Below, piece after piece: positions 8,484-17,377 of a stretch of 41,889 nt of DNA (the first letter of the stretch is position 1; each line of letters starts with the position of its first letter). Source of the DNA: Bacteroidales bacterium UBA1800 (GTDB lineage: Bacteria > Bacteroidota > Bacteroidia > Bacteroidales > VadinHA17); contig DCFQ01000032.1 in assembly GCA_002319915.1 (NCBI GenBank), forward strand, positions 571-42,459. The letters are read 5' to 3'. Below the pieces are notes generated by a model that ran no database searches, was not told the origin of the DNA, and saw only the letters and a list, made by a program, of their open reading frames with translations. The position numbers were made by a program, and so were the translations under genes.

Positions 8484-8996
8484 TTATTTTTCATTATGCT
8501 GAATCTTCCCTGCAAGATCGGTGCTCGTGATCTGCGGATTCTCGCAAAGATCGCCCTTCGGGGGAAGCTTAACTATCGTGAACCAGAAATCCTCGATTGA
8601 TTTTACGACCTTGATGAACTGGTTCAGATCGATGGGTTTGGTAATAAAACAGTTTGCATGCAGGTTATAGGACCTGAGAATGTCCTCCTCGGCTTGAGAG
8701 ATGGTCATTATTACGATTGGTATGTGCTTCAGCTTCTCATCGGCTTTTATCTCGGCAAGCACCTCGCGCCCGTCTTTCCTGGGCAGGTTAAGGTCGAGTA
8801 TGATGAGGTCGGGTTTCGGGGAGTTCCTGAACCTTCCTTTATGCCTTAGGAAATCGAGCGCTTCAACACCGTCCTTTGCCAGGTAAAAGCTGCTGAAGAT
8901 CTTGTGGCCGTTCATTACCTCCCTGATGAGCCTTGCATCACCGGAATTATCCTCGACTACGAGAATGTCAATTAATTTAAGGTCAGAGCTTTTCAT
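8484..8996 (-). CDS. single-domain response regulator (CheY/Rcp1-like)
   Basis: A stand-alone receiver of 170 residues: acidic pair E16-D17, phosphoacceptor D68 in ILDLNLP, T98 and K120 in ITKP. The inserted RHKGRF and SPKPDLI stretches are typical of Rcp1-type regulators that partner phytochrome-like or PAS histidine kinases. There is no output domain, so it probably shuttles phosphate between the kinases on either side. It is 2 nt downstream of the 1570-residue kinase and 12 nt upstream of the hybrid kinase, so almost certainly co-transcribed. Confidence 0.93.
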   Translation of the reverse strand: MKSSDLKLIDILVVEDNSGDARLIREVMNGHKIFSSFYLAKDGVEALDFLRHKGRFRNSPKPDLIILDLNLPRKDGREVLAEIKADEKLKHIPIVIMTISQAEEDILRSYNLHANCFITKPIDLNQFIKVVKSIEDFWFTIVKLPPKGDLCENPQITSTDLAGKIQHNEK

Positions 8997-8998
8997 AT

Positions 8999-11900
8999 TC
9001 AGATTGTTTGTTTTTTTGCTATCGTAAAGTAAAATGTGGATCCCTTCCCTAGTCTTGATTCAACCCAAATCCTTCCGCCATGACCTTCCACGATCCGTTT
9101 ACAGATTGCCAGCCCGATCCCGGTCCCGCCGTAATCTTCCTTTGGGTGCAGGCGCTGGAAAATCTGGAATATCTTGTCAAGGTATCGGCTGTCCATTCCT
9201 ATTCCGTTGTCCCTGACTGAGAATAAGTAACTGTCGTCCAGTTCACGGGCCAAAATGTGGATCCTTGGAGCGTTCTTACTGAATTTAAGGCTGTTGCCAA
9301 TGAGGTTCTGGATGAGCTGCACCATCTGCCCTTCGTCTGCAGCAATAGTTGGAAGCTCATCATTTACCACAAGAGCGTTTTTTTCTTTGATATTAAGACT
9401 CAGGTTTTTAATAACCTGGCCAAGAACAAGATGCATATCGACTATGGAATATTTCTTATTCCTGATGCTTATTCTGGAATAGTCAAGAAGGTCATTAATC
9501 AGTGCCTGCATCCTGACCGCACCATCCACGGCATACTGTATGAACTCATGAGCGTCGCTGTCAAGCTTATCGCCATACCTGTGCGAAAGCAGCTGGGTAA
9601 AGCTTGAAACCATTCTCAGCGGCTCCTGGAGGTCGTGCGAGGCGACATATGCAAACTGTTCGAGCTCCCTGTTCGAGCGCAGGAGCTCCTCATTGAGGGA
9701 GAACAATGCTTTCTCCGCACCCTTTTTCATTTCGGTTATATCGAAACAGATCCCTGATATTCTTGTACCGTCACCATTCCCCGTTTCGAAGGTCGCTTTC
9801 GTGCTTATGTAATTGACCTGTTCGTTGGCTCTTTTAACCCTGAAAATTGTCTCGAGCGGGATGCCTTTTTTCATAGCCTGGTTGACGGAATTCCGGAAGT
9901 GCGGTATATCCTCCTCGTGAATGCTTCTTTCAAAGGCACTGTATGTGCCTTCAAAGGTACCTGCCTCAGCACCCAGGATCCTTTCCATCCTTCTGTCGAT
10001 CAGGAAGCTGTTCGTTTTGATGTTCCAATCCCAGATACCTATCTGTCCGTTTTCAAAAGCTATTTCAAGCTTCTCCTTTGATTCCTTTAAGGCTTTTTCG
10101 GCCCTTATCCTTTCGGTTATGTCGTTGCCCTGGGCGATTGTTGAAACTATAATCCCTGTGTCGGTGTCGAATATGTTTGCTGAATTCCAGAGGACGGTCC
10201 TGATCTCCCTGCTTTTTGTGAGGATCGGGATCTCGATCGTCCTCCAGTTCTCAGTCAATGACTGCATTATCCTGGCATCAGATTCCTTTACGGATTCTTT
10301 TGGGAAAAGAATGCTCAGCTTTTTTCCTTCCACTTCGGCTGAGCTGTAACCTGTCAGATGCTCGAAAGCATGATTGAAAAGCACGATCTCGGTCTTCTGA
10401 TTCCAAACAATTATCGGTGCATTCGCATAATTAATGAGATTTTCAAGATAGATTTTTGTTCGCTGAAGCTCCTTCTGGGCAAGCACACGTTCGGTGACAT
10501 CTTCAAATATAGCGGCAAAGAGCCTCTTTTTAGGACTGAATGAACTGACCCTGAAGTACTTGTTGAGTCCGCTGTGGTAATTCTCAAACTCGATGCTCTG
10601 CCCGGTGAGAGCCACTTCCCCATAAATATCGATCCAGGAATTCTCAGTCCCCGGTAAAATCTCGCTCAGCTTTCTCCCGACCACTTTCCCGGACCTCAGG
10701 CCGGTCTGTTTCTCAAATGCCGGGTTAATGCTCAGGAATTTGTAATCACACGGCTTCCCGTTTTCATCGGTAATGATCTCATGCAGGGCAAATCCTTCGG
10801 TCATTCCCTCAAAAAGCAGCCTGTAATTCTCTTCGTTTTCACGGATGGTGGTGAGTGCCTGCTTTTCCGATTCGGTAAGCCTTAAATTACTGATCCCGAA
10901 CGCCAGGTCATTGGCGATCTCCTGCAGGAGGTGTATCTCATCGGGCGTAAATGCATCCGGTTCCGTTGAATAAATAGTCAGAGCTCCGTAAATCTTGATT
11001 TCAGACCTGACAGGCATTGCTATCGATGACCTGTATCCTCTTTTCAGCGCCTCGCTCCGCCATGGTTTAAAAACTGGATCAGTGAGCATATCGCGGCATA
11101 TTCTTGTCTCCCCGGTCCTGACGGCTGTTCCGGTAGGCCCGTTTCCCAGTTCCGATTCGTCCCATCTTATATCGAGCGTTTCAAGGTATCCATCCTCAAA
11201 TCCCGACCAGGCGGCCGGGATCACGGATCTCATTTTGTCCTCGGCGGCGTAGCCAATCCATACCATCGAATACCTGCACTCTTCTGTGATTATCCTGCAA
11301 ACCTCATTCAGGTACACCTGCTCATTTTTGGAATGCATCATTGCATGGCTGGTCATGCTGAGTGAATTAAGGGTGCGGTTGAGCTTGGCCAGTTCTTCAA
11401 GTGCTCTCTTATGACTGGTAATATCTAATGAGGCTCCCAGGAGGGCCTGTATGCCTCCGAAAGTTATCTGCCGGATATTCGAAGAAAGCCAGAAAACTGT
11501 CCCGTCAGATCTCCTGACCTGGACTTCATGATTCTGCAAAGATCCTCCTCCGGTTATATGATTTATTATCTTCTTTCGGTCTTCGGGATCCACATATAGA
11601 TCGGTTGCCAGTTTTTCGGTAAGAACCCCATTTTCGTAACCGAACACCTTATTATATTCATTATTGGTGAAAAGAAATACCCCGTCACTCATTCTTGATA
11701 TTGATATCTGTACAGGGAGCGATTCTGCAATTGTCCGGAACCTCGATTCGCTTTCACGGAGTGCGTCCTCGTACTTTATCCTCGAAAGCGCTGTCGAGAC
11801 CTGGTTTGCAATGGTTTGCATCAGTGACAAATCTGCCTCGCTGAGGGTTCTCCGTGTCTTGGTGCCGAATGAAAGGGTTCCTATTACCTTAGCGCCTGAT

Positions 11901-13711
11901 ATAAGCGGGTGGCAGGCATAAGCCAGCACACCGAGCGATCTCACCAGGTTTGTCCTTTCATCAGGTGTCTCCGGGATCTTCTCGGCTATAATGCGTTTCC
12001 CTTCCTGGGCCACGCATCCGCATACCGCTTCCCCGTAATCGAGCCATTCGATCTCCCGGGCTTTCTCTTCCGGTATCCCGGCGCATGTGTTCAGGTGAAG
12101 CCTTCCTGTAGATTCATCTGTCAGGTAGTTGAAGCAGACATCGCAATCCAGGAACTCCATGACCTTACTGCAAAGGGAGTTAATTATTTTCTGTGGATGC
12201 TCGCTTGCCAGGAGTTCGGCGGATGCTGAATAGAGGACCTGGAGCCGGTCATTGGCGAGACTAAGTTCCGAGGTCCTTTCCCTGATCTTGCTTTCAAGAC
12301 CGGCATTCATGGCAACAAGATCGCTTTCAGCCCTTTTGAGCTCGGTCACGTCAATTCCCATCTCCATAATCATGGGCGAGCCGTCGGTATCGTTGTACGG
12401 GAAATCGTGTATGGAATAGGTCCGTTTGTCAGGCCCTGTCCATTCCCAGGTTTTCACCTGATTATCCTCAAGGACCTTGAACGTTTCGCAAATCTCGCAG
12501 GGTTCGGATCTTTCAAAAAGGAACTCGAAGCACCGCCGGCCGTTCGATTCGCCGAACCGTTCCCTGAAAAACCTGTTCGAATACCTGACATGATGATCGG
12601 GTGTCAGAAGGATCATATATGCCGGCATCAATTCAAGAAGGGAGTTCATCCTTTCACGCTCGGACTTAAGCTTCTCCTGGGCTTTCGATCTCTCAATAAC
12701 CTCTGATTCAAGTCTTTTGTTGAGATCTTCTAGCTCGGCGGTTCTCTCCCTGACCTTCTGCTCCATTGTTTCATTCGATTCCTTCAGGGCCACGAGAGCT
12801 TTTCTCCTGCTCAGGTCAATCCTGTTGACCGATCTGGCAGCCAGCCACAGGAGAGCAATCATAGAAGAGGTGTAAATGACGTCGACAAGAAATCCGCCGG
12901 TCTCCGTTACAAATATTCCGCTCCTTTCGCCGTGTATCCTTAACCAGATCACCGCCACCGGAAAGACCAGCAGCCAGGGAACAAGCCTGCGGGCAAGTAT
13001 GCCTCCTGATCCGCCGCTGGTAAATACCTGCATGAACCATGAATTCCGGTCGGATGTGAAAATTGCGACGCAAAGCGCACAAAATCCATAACCTGCAATA
13101 TCTGAGACCGGAGCGCCAAACAAATTGCTGATCCGGGGAATATCGAGGATATAACCGGTCGGGATCATAAAACAGACAACGGAAATAAGGAAGCATAAAA
13201 GATGCGCTGCATCAGTAAGCTTTTTTCTGCCCGGGATCATGAGCATGATAATGATTCCGGTAAAAAAGAAGATAACGGATCCCAGGTAAGCTGGCCGGGT
13301 TGCCGGGGAAAACAAAATCCCCGGAACCAGGTTTTCCGTTGTCAGGGCTTCCTTCCCTTCAATTTTCAGGAAGATCCATACACCGGAGACCAGCAGATTG
13401 ACCAGTACCAGGAGGACCGACAGTATGAACGGCAGGACCTTTTTGTAGACATCCTGCTTCGTAAAGCAGAGAAGGAGCAGTGACAGCGATGAAACAATGA
13501 AGCAAACAGCTAATCCTGGCCTTAAAGGGATGCGTCCCGGAATCACGGATTTCATCAGGTCCACATCAAATATCCAGCCTGACAGGCCGATAATGCTTAT
13601 GAACAGCATGAATGACACCGAAACAATGAATACCTTCTTTACAGAGACGGCAATCCTTTCCTCCAATTGTGATTGTTCAGCTATTTCCTTTAAACTGGAA
13701 TTCATGGTCAT
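8999..13711 (-). CDS. large membrane-anchored multi-PAS/GAF histidine kinase
   Basis: A 1570-residue kinase. The N-terminal region (about residues 25-300) has seven or eight hydrophobic segments, a MASE-like membrane sensor. A coiled coil (305-355), PAS (about 360-465), GAF (490-640), PAS (650-770), GAF (790-940) and three further PAS domains (about 960-1325) follow. HisKA comes next, with H1359 in YVASHDLQEPLR, then HATPase with N-box around 1472, DNGIGM and GTGIGL. The last 350 residues (last PAS plus kinase core) closely resemble the neighbouring 964-residue kinase, pointing to tandem duplication. It overlaps that gene by 4 bp (ATGA) and is followed after 2 nt by the receiver gene. The signal sensed cannot be read from sequence. 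Confidence 0.92.
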   Translation of the reverse strand: MTMNSSLKEIAEQSQLEERIAVSVKKVFIVSVSFMLFISIIGLSGWIFDVDLMKSVIPGRIPLRPGLAVCFIVSSLSLLLLCFTKQDVYKKVLPFILSVLLVLVNLLVSGVWIFLKIEGKEALTTENLVPGILFSPATRPAYLGSVIFFFTGIIIMLMIPGRKKLTDAAHLLCFLISVVCFMIPTGYILDIPRISNLFGAPVSDIAGYGFCALCVAIFTSDRNSWFMQVFTSGGSGGILARRLVPWLLVFPVAVIWLRIHGERSGIFVTETGGFLVDVIYTSSMIALLWLAARSVNRIDLSRRKALVALKESNETMEQKVRERTAELEDLNKRLESEVIERSKAQEKLKSERERMNSLLELMPAYMILLTPDHHVRYSNRFFRERFGESNGRRCFEFLFERSEPCEICETFKVLEDNQVKTWEWTGPDKRTYSIHDFPYNDTDGSPMIMEMGIDVTELKRAESDLVAMNAGLESKIRERTSELSLANDRLQVLYSASAELLASEHPQKIINSLCSKVMEFLDCDVCFNYLTDESTGRLHLNTCAGIPEEKAREIEWLDYGEAVCGCVAQEGKRIIAEKIPETPDERTNLVRSLGVLAYACHPLISGAKVIGTLSFGTKTRRTLSEADLSLMQTIANQVSTALSRIKYEDALRESESRFRTIAESLPVQISISRMSDGVFLFTNNEYNKVFGYENGVLTEKLATDLYVDPEDRKKIINHITGGGSLQNHEVQVRRSDGTVFWLSSNIRQITFGGIQALLGASLDITSHKRALEELAKLNRTLNSLSMTSHAMMHSKNEQVYLNEVCRIITEECRYSMVWIGYAAEDKMRSVIPAAWSGFEDGYLETLDIRWDESELGNGPTGTAVRTGETRICRDMLTDPVFKPWRSEALKRGYRSSIAMPVRSEIKIYGALTIYSTEPDAFTPDEIHLLQEIANDLAFGISNLRLTESEKQALTTIRENEENYRLLFEGMTEGFALHEIITDENGKPCDYKFLSINPAFEKQTGLRSGKVVGRKLSEILPGTENSWIDIYGEVALTGQSIEFENYHSGLNKYFRVSSFSPKKRLFAAIFEDVTERVLAQKELQRTKIYLENLINYANAPIIVWNQKTEIVLFNHAFEHLTGYSSAEVEGKKLSILFPKESVKESDARIMQSLTENWRTIEIPILTKSREIRTVLWNSANIFDTDTGIIVSTIAQGNDITERIRAEKALKESKEKLEIAFENGQIGIWDWNIKTNSFLIDRRMERILGAEAGTFEGTYSAFERSIHEEDIPHFRNSVNQAMKKGIPLETIFRVKRANEQVNYISTKATFETGNGDGTRISGICFDITEMKKGAEKALFSLNEELLRSNRELEQFAYVASHDLQEPLRMVSSFTQLLSHRYGDKLDSDAHEFIQYAVDGAVRMQALINDLLDYSRISIRNKKYSIVDMHLVLGQVIKNLSLNIKEKNALVVNDELPTIAADEGQMVQLIQNLIGNSLKFSKNAPRIHILARELDDSYLFSVRDNGIGMDSRYLDKIFQIFQRLHPKEDYGGTGIGLAICKRIVEGHGGRIWVESRLGKGSTFYFTIAKKQTI

Positions 13712-16602
13712 TTCTTTGGAATGGTAAAACAGAATGAAGATCCCCTTCCCGGAACTGATTCTACCCAGATTTCACCTTTATGCCGTTCCACGATCCTCCT
13801 GCAAATGGCAAGGCCGATACCGGTTCCGGCATATTCATCTTTCGGCATAAGCTGCTGGAATATCCTGAAGATCTTTTCATAGTACTGAGGCTCAATGCCA
13901 ATCCCATTATCCTTCATCGTGAACACAAAACAGCTATCCTGATCTTTTGCCGAGAAGCGGATCGAAGGCCTCCTTTTGCTGAACTTAATTGCATTTTCGA
14001 GGAGGTTCTGAACAAGTTGCAGCATCTGGCTCTCATCGGCAAAAACCACCGGTAGTTTCTCCTTGCTGATCCTGACATTTTTCTCCCCGATGATCAGACC
14101 CAGGTTGTTTGTAACCTTATCAAAAACCGAAGACATATCAACATTTGAAAACTCCCTGCCTTTCGTATGGATCCTTGAATAAGCCAGAAGGCCATTTATA
14201 AGATCGTACATCCGCTTTGCCCCGTCGACGGCAAATTTAATATACTCACGTGCATCCTGGTCAAGCTTGTCACCGTATTTCTGACTGAGCATCTGTGTAA
14301 AGCTGGCTACCATCCGCAATGGCTCCTGCAAGTCGTGGGAGGCAACATAGGCGAAGCTCTCAAGCTCCCTGTTCGACCTAAGAAGCTCTTCATTCAGCAT
14401 CAGGATATCTTTTTCGGCCCCTTCCTTCATGCCCGTGACATCAAAGCATATACCTGTGAGACTTAGCGGATGGCCCTTCTCGTCCTTGTTGACAATTCCC
14501 CTGGTTGATATGTACTTTGAATCCCCGCGGCCTGGATTCGTCCGGAAAATTGTCTCAAACATATCTCCCGAATCGACTGAGCCGGCCAGACATCTCCTTA
14601 AATGCGGAAGATCCTCGTCATTTATCAGTTCTTCGAACGCGGTGAGATTGCCTCCGAAAGTACCGGGCTCAAGGTCAAATATTCTTTCCATCCTGGTATC
14701 CCACATCACTTTATCGTCACCAAGATTTCTTTCCCAGATCCCAATGTGGCCGGTTTCAAGTGCCATATCGAGCTTTTCACTGAAAAGCTTAAGTTCACTC
14801 TCTACTCTCTTGCGTTCATTGATATCCTGGATGCTGGTGACCATGTATTCTATCTTCCCGTGTTTGTCCCTTACAGGGACCGTACTCATATCGACCCAGA
14901 TTGTCTTTCCATCTTTCCTGATATACCGCTTTTCCATGCGGAAAACAGGGGATTCGCCTGTTATAATCCTATTGAATCCATCCAGGTTGGTCTCCAGGTC
15001 ATCAGGATGAGTTATCTGCTGAAATGTAAGCTCTTTCATTTCAGACTCCACATACCCGGTGAGTTCACAAAATGCATAGTTTACCCTGATAAGCTCGCCA
15101 CTCAATGAAGTAAGCGCCTTTGCAATTGCCCCGCACTCAAATACCGCCCTGAACAGCTCGTTGCTCTTAAACAGCTCATCTTCGGTCCTTTTCCGTTCCG
15201 TAATATCAGTATGCATAGCCAGATTTGCCATGTGTTTTCCAATATTATCGTATACAGGAGTGGCGTTGCAGGAAGTCCAAAGATCTGATCCGTTACTCCT
15301 CCTAAATCTTACCTCTCCTGAAAACGGTGACTTATTAATCACCTTTCTGGCCTGCAGGATCTTATCTTTCTCGCTTTCAAACATGAATTCCATGCCGGGA
15401 TGTCCGATAATATCATTCTGAGGATAGCCAAGCAGATCAGACATTTTTGGATTGACGTAGGTGATTATTCCGTCGAGGTCGACAATAATAATGCCTTCTG
15501 AGGCAGTTTCAATGATCTTCCTGAATTTTTCCTCGCTTTCCAGGAGAGCCTTCTGGGTCATTTTAAACCTTGAAATGTCATTGCCGATCGCCAGGATTCC
15601 GGTATTATTCCCTTTCCTGTCCCTGGTCACCTTGTTGCTCCACGACATCCATACAAGCGATCCGTCCTTCCTCAAATTCTCATGTTCATTAATAGCAAAT
15701 CCCCTCGGATCGGAGATGATTGATTCAACTATCAGGCTCAGGTCGCAGCCCGCACTGTCTCTTACCGGAATTGTCGTGCCTATAACATTTTTCCCGATTA
15801 TCTCTTCAGCTTTATACCCGAAAAACTCCAGACCATAACTATTCATGAAAGTTACAGATCCCTCAGTATTGGTTGTCATTATGATGCTGTTCGCGCTTTC
15901 AACAAGATCCATGTATTTGTCCTCGCTTTCCCTCATCCTGTCGTATAGGATCCTGTATTTTCTAGCAACGGCCGTTATGATCTCCTCCTTTTTCTTTAGT
16001 TCAATGACATCATCGCACAGTTGCTCATTTGCCTTCTTGAGTTCTGCTGACCGTTTTTCAACCATTTCCTCGAGGAGATCCTGATGATCCCTGATATCGG
16101 TTATGTCCGAGGCTATTATTGATAATTCCCCTCCCAGGTCCCGGGGCAGCGCCGCAACAGAAAGATGGGTATGTATCGTCCTTCCTTCCCCCGAGCTGAA
16201 TGAAACCGTGCCGCGCGTCTTTCTGGCGCACCCTTCTTGCATGAGTATTCTGAAGGTATCCAGATCCTGTGCGGCAATAAATGAGGATATCTTTGAGCAG
16301 GTAATCTTTTCAGCGGGTATTGAGAGCATTTCAGAGAACCTCTTGTTGCAATACAGGATCAACCCTTCCCGGGAAACGATAAGTGCAGCTTCATTCATCT
16401 CTTCGAGAATGATCCTGTAAGGGGTTTCTGCATTTTGAAGCGAATAAACAGCTTCTCCGCACTTCCCGTTTACAACTATTGCATCAACCTCTCCATTCCT
16501 GATTGCCTCCAGGGTCTCTTCCGATTCACGGAGACGAGCTTTAAGTTCTTTATTTTCAAGGATGAACCTGGCGAGGTCACTATCCGGTTTTGGTCCTGTC
16601 AT
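13708..16602 (-). CDS. soluble multi-PAS histidine kinase following kaiB
   Basis: A 964-residue kinase without membrane segments. A short N-terminal helix is followed by PAS (about 62-170), a coiled coil (172-225), four more PAS domains (about 228-346, 356-475, 485-600 and 608-730), HisKA with H756 in YVASHDLQEPLR, and HATPase with N870, DNGIGI (899-904) and GTGIGL (926-931). The N-terminal LEAIRNGEVDAIVV segment resembles kinases that I recall being found next to kaiB/kaiC genes in non-cyanobacteria. It lies 54 nt downstream of the second kaiB and overlaps the next kinase by 4 bp. A SasA-like role, reading Kai status, is inferred from position only; it lacks SasA's KaiB-like sensor domain. 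Confidence 0.92.
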   Translation of the reverse strand: MTGPKPDSDLARFILENKELKARLRESEETLEAIRNGEVDAIVVNGKCGEAVYSLQNAETPYRIILEEMNEAALIVSREGLILYCNKRFSEMLSIPAEKITCSKISSFIAAQDLDTFRILMQEGCARKTRGTVSFSSGEGRTIHTHLSVAALPRDLGGELSIIASDITDIRDHQDLLEEMVEKRSAELKKANEQLCDDVIELKKKEEIITAVARKYRILYDRMRESEDKYMDLVESANSIIMTTNTEGSVTFMNSYGLEFFGYKAEEIIGKNVIGTTIPVRDSAGCDLSLIVESIISDPRGFAINEHENLRKDGSLVWMSWSNKVTRDRKGNNTGILAIGNDISRFKMTQKALLESEEKFRKIIETASEGIIIVDLDGIITYVNPKMSDLLGYPQNDIIGHPGMEFMFESEKDKILQARKVINKSPFSGEVRFRRSNGSDLWTSCNATPVYDNIGKHMANLAMHTDITERKRTEDELFKSNELFRAVFECGAIAKALTSLSGELIRVNYAFCELTGYVESEMKELTFQQITHPDDLETNLDGFNRIITGESPVFRMEKRYIRKDGKTIWVDMSTVPVRDKHGKIEYMVTSIQDINERKRVESELKLFSEKLDMALETGHIGIWERNLGDDKVMWDTRMERIFDLEPGTFGGNLTAFEELINDEDLPHLRRCLAGSVDSGDMFETIFRTNPGRGDSKYISTRGIVNKDEKGHPLSLTGICFDVTGMKEGAEKDILMLNEELLRSNRELESFAYVASHDLQEPLRMVASFTQMLSQKYGDKLDQDAREYIKFAVDGAKRMYDLINGLLAYSRIHTKGREFSNVDMSSVFDKVTNNLGLIIGEKNVRISKEKLPVVFADESQMLQLVQNLLENAIKFSKRRPSIRFSAKDQDSCFVFTMKDNGIGIEPQYYEKIFRIFQQLMPKDEYAGTGIGLAICRRIVERHKGEIWVESVPGRGSSFCFTIPKK

Positions 16603-16656
16603 AAGATTTGTCTTTCTTCTGATTCAGCAATATCACCTGCGGAACTATTTGTTTTA

Positions 16657-16989
16657 CTATTTTAATATCGGCCTGAGGTCGAGCCCGACTAGTACTCTGT
16701 CAGTATTTGACATGTCACCAATGATCCTCCGAAGAGGCAGCGGAAGCTTTCTGATCAGCGTGGGAGCGGCAATTATCTGCTCCCCGCTGGCAAGGGCCGG
16801 TCTCTCATAAAGGTCAATTACCTCGAGGTCATATCTTCCTTTAAGGTGTTGATCGCAAATCCTTTTAATATTTGCGATGGCTTTCAGCGATTGCGGGGTG
16901 GTCCCGGTCACATAAAGGCGAAGAACATATGATTCTGCCCCGGATTTCCCTTGCGATTCCATGAATTCATTTAGAGCCGTGCTTTTCAT
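16657..16989 (-). CDS. kaiB: KaiB family clock protein (second copy)
   Basis: A 110-residue thioredoxin-like KaiB homologue. The core runs from LRLYVTGTTPQS (about residue 23) through LEVIDLYERPALA and AAPTLIRKLPLPLRRIIGD to DRVLVGLDL at the end. The GLDL segment, important for the KaiB fold switch in cyanobacteria, is kept. The acidic C-terminal tail of cyanobacterial KaiB is missing. It is clearly different from the adjacent kaiB copy, so the two are old paralogues rather than a recent duplication. It lies 28 nt after that copy and 54 nt before the PAS kinase. Confidence 0.93.
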   Translation of the reverse strand: MKSTALNEFMESQGKSGAESYVLRLYVTGTTPQSLKAIANIKRICDQHLKGRYDLEVIDLYERPALASGEQIIAAPTLIRKLPLPLRRIIGDMSNTDRVLVGLDLRPILK

Positions 16990-17017
16990 GTTGTATTTAT
17001 TGTTGACAATGATGATG

Positions 17018-17362
17018 TCAGTCTCTTGATTTAAGATCGAGACCTATCAATACCCGTTCGGTATTGGAGAGATCCCCGATTATTTTTCGTACAGGCACAG
17101 GCAGCTTCCTTACCAGAGTGGGGATTGCAAGTATCTGATGTTCCCTGCTTAATTTGGGATCAATGAGTAGATCGATAATCTCGATCTTATACCTTCCCTT
17201 AAGCTGTTCCTCGCAAATTTTCGTGAGGTTTATGAAGGCTGTCTGGCATTTTGAAGTCTGCCCGGCGATATAGAGCCGGAGGATCCATTTGTCAGCGCTC
17301 TTATTGCCAGATTTCTTATGATCCGTTGGATGGGCCTTCGGCTCGCTGGTTTTGGTTTTCAT
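17018..17362 (-). CDS. kaiB: KaiB family clock protein (first copy)
   Basis: A 114-residue KaiB homologue with a charged, presumably disordered N-terminal extension of about 24 residues. The core starts at WILRLYIAGQTSKCQ and continues through IEIIDLLIDPKL, AIPTLVRKLPVPVRKIIGD and ERVLIGLDL. It is closer to cyanobacterial KaiB in the IIGDLSN and VLIGLDL stretches than the second copy. KaiB binds the KaiC CI ring in known clocks. It starts 15 nt after the kaiC stop, so co-transcription is very likely. Confidence 0.94.
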   Translation of the reverse strand: MKTKTSEPKAHPTDHKKSGNKSADKWILRLYIAGQTSKCQTAFINLTKICEEQLKGRYKIEIIDLLIDPKLSREHQILAIPTLVRKLPVPVRKIIGDLSNTERVLIGLDLKSRD

Positions 17363-17377
17363 GGTTATCTGGTGGGT

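Noticed and set aside
13708..16602. Direct SasA orthology for the kinase next to kaiB
   Set aside because: SasA has an N-terminal KaiB-like domain; here only PAS domains are seen, so only a functional analogy can be proposed.
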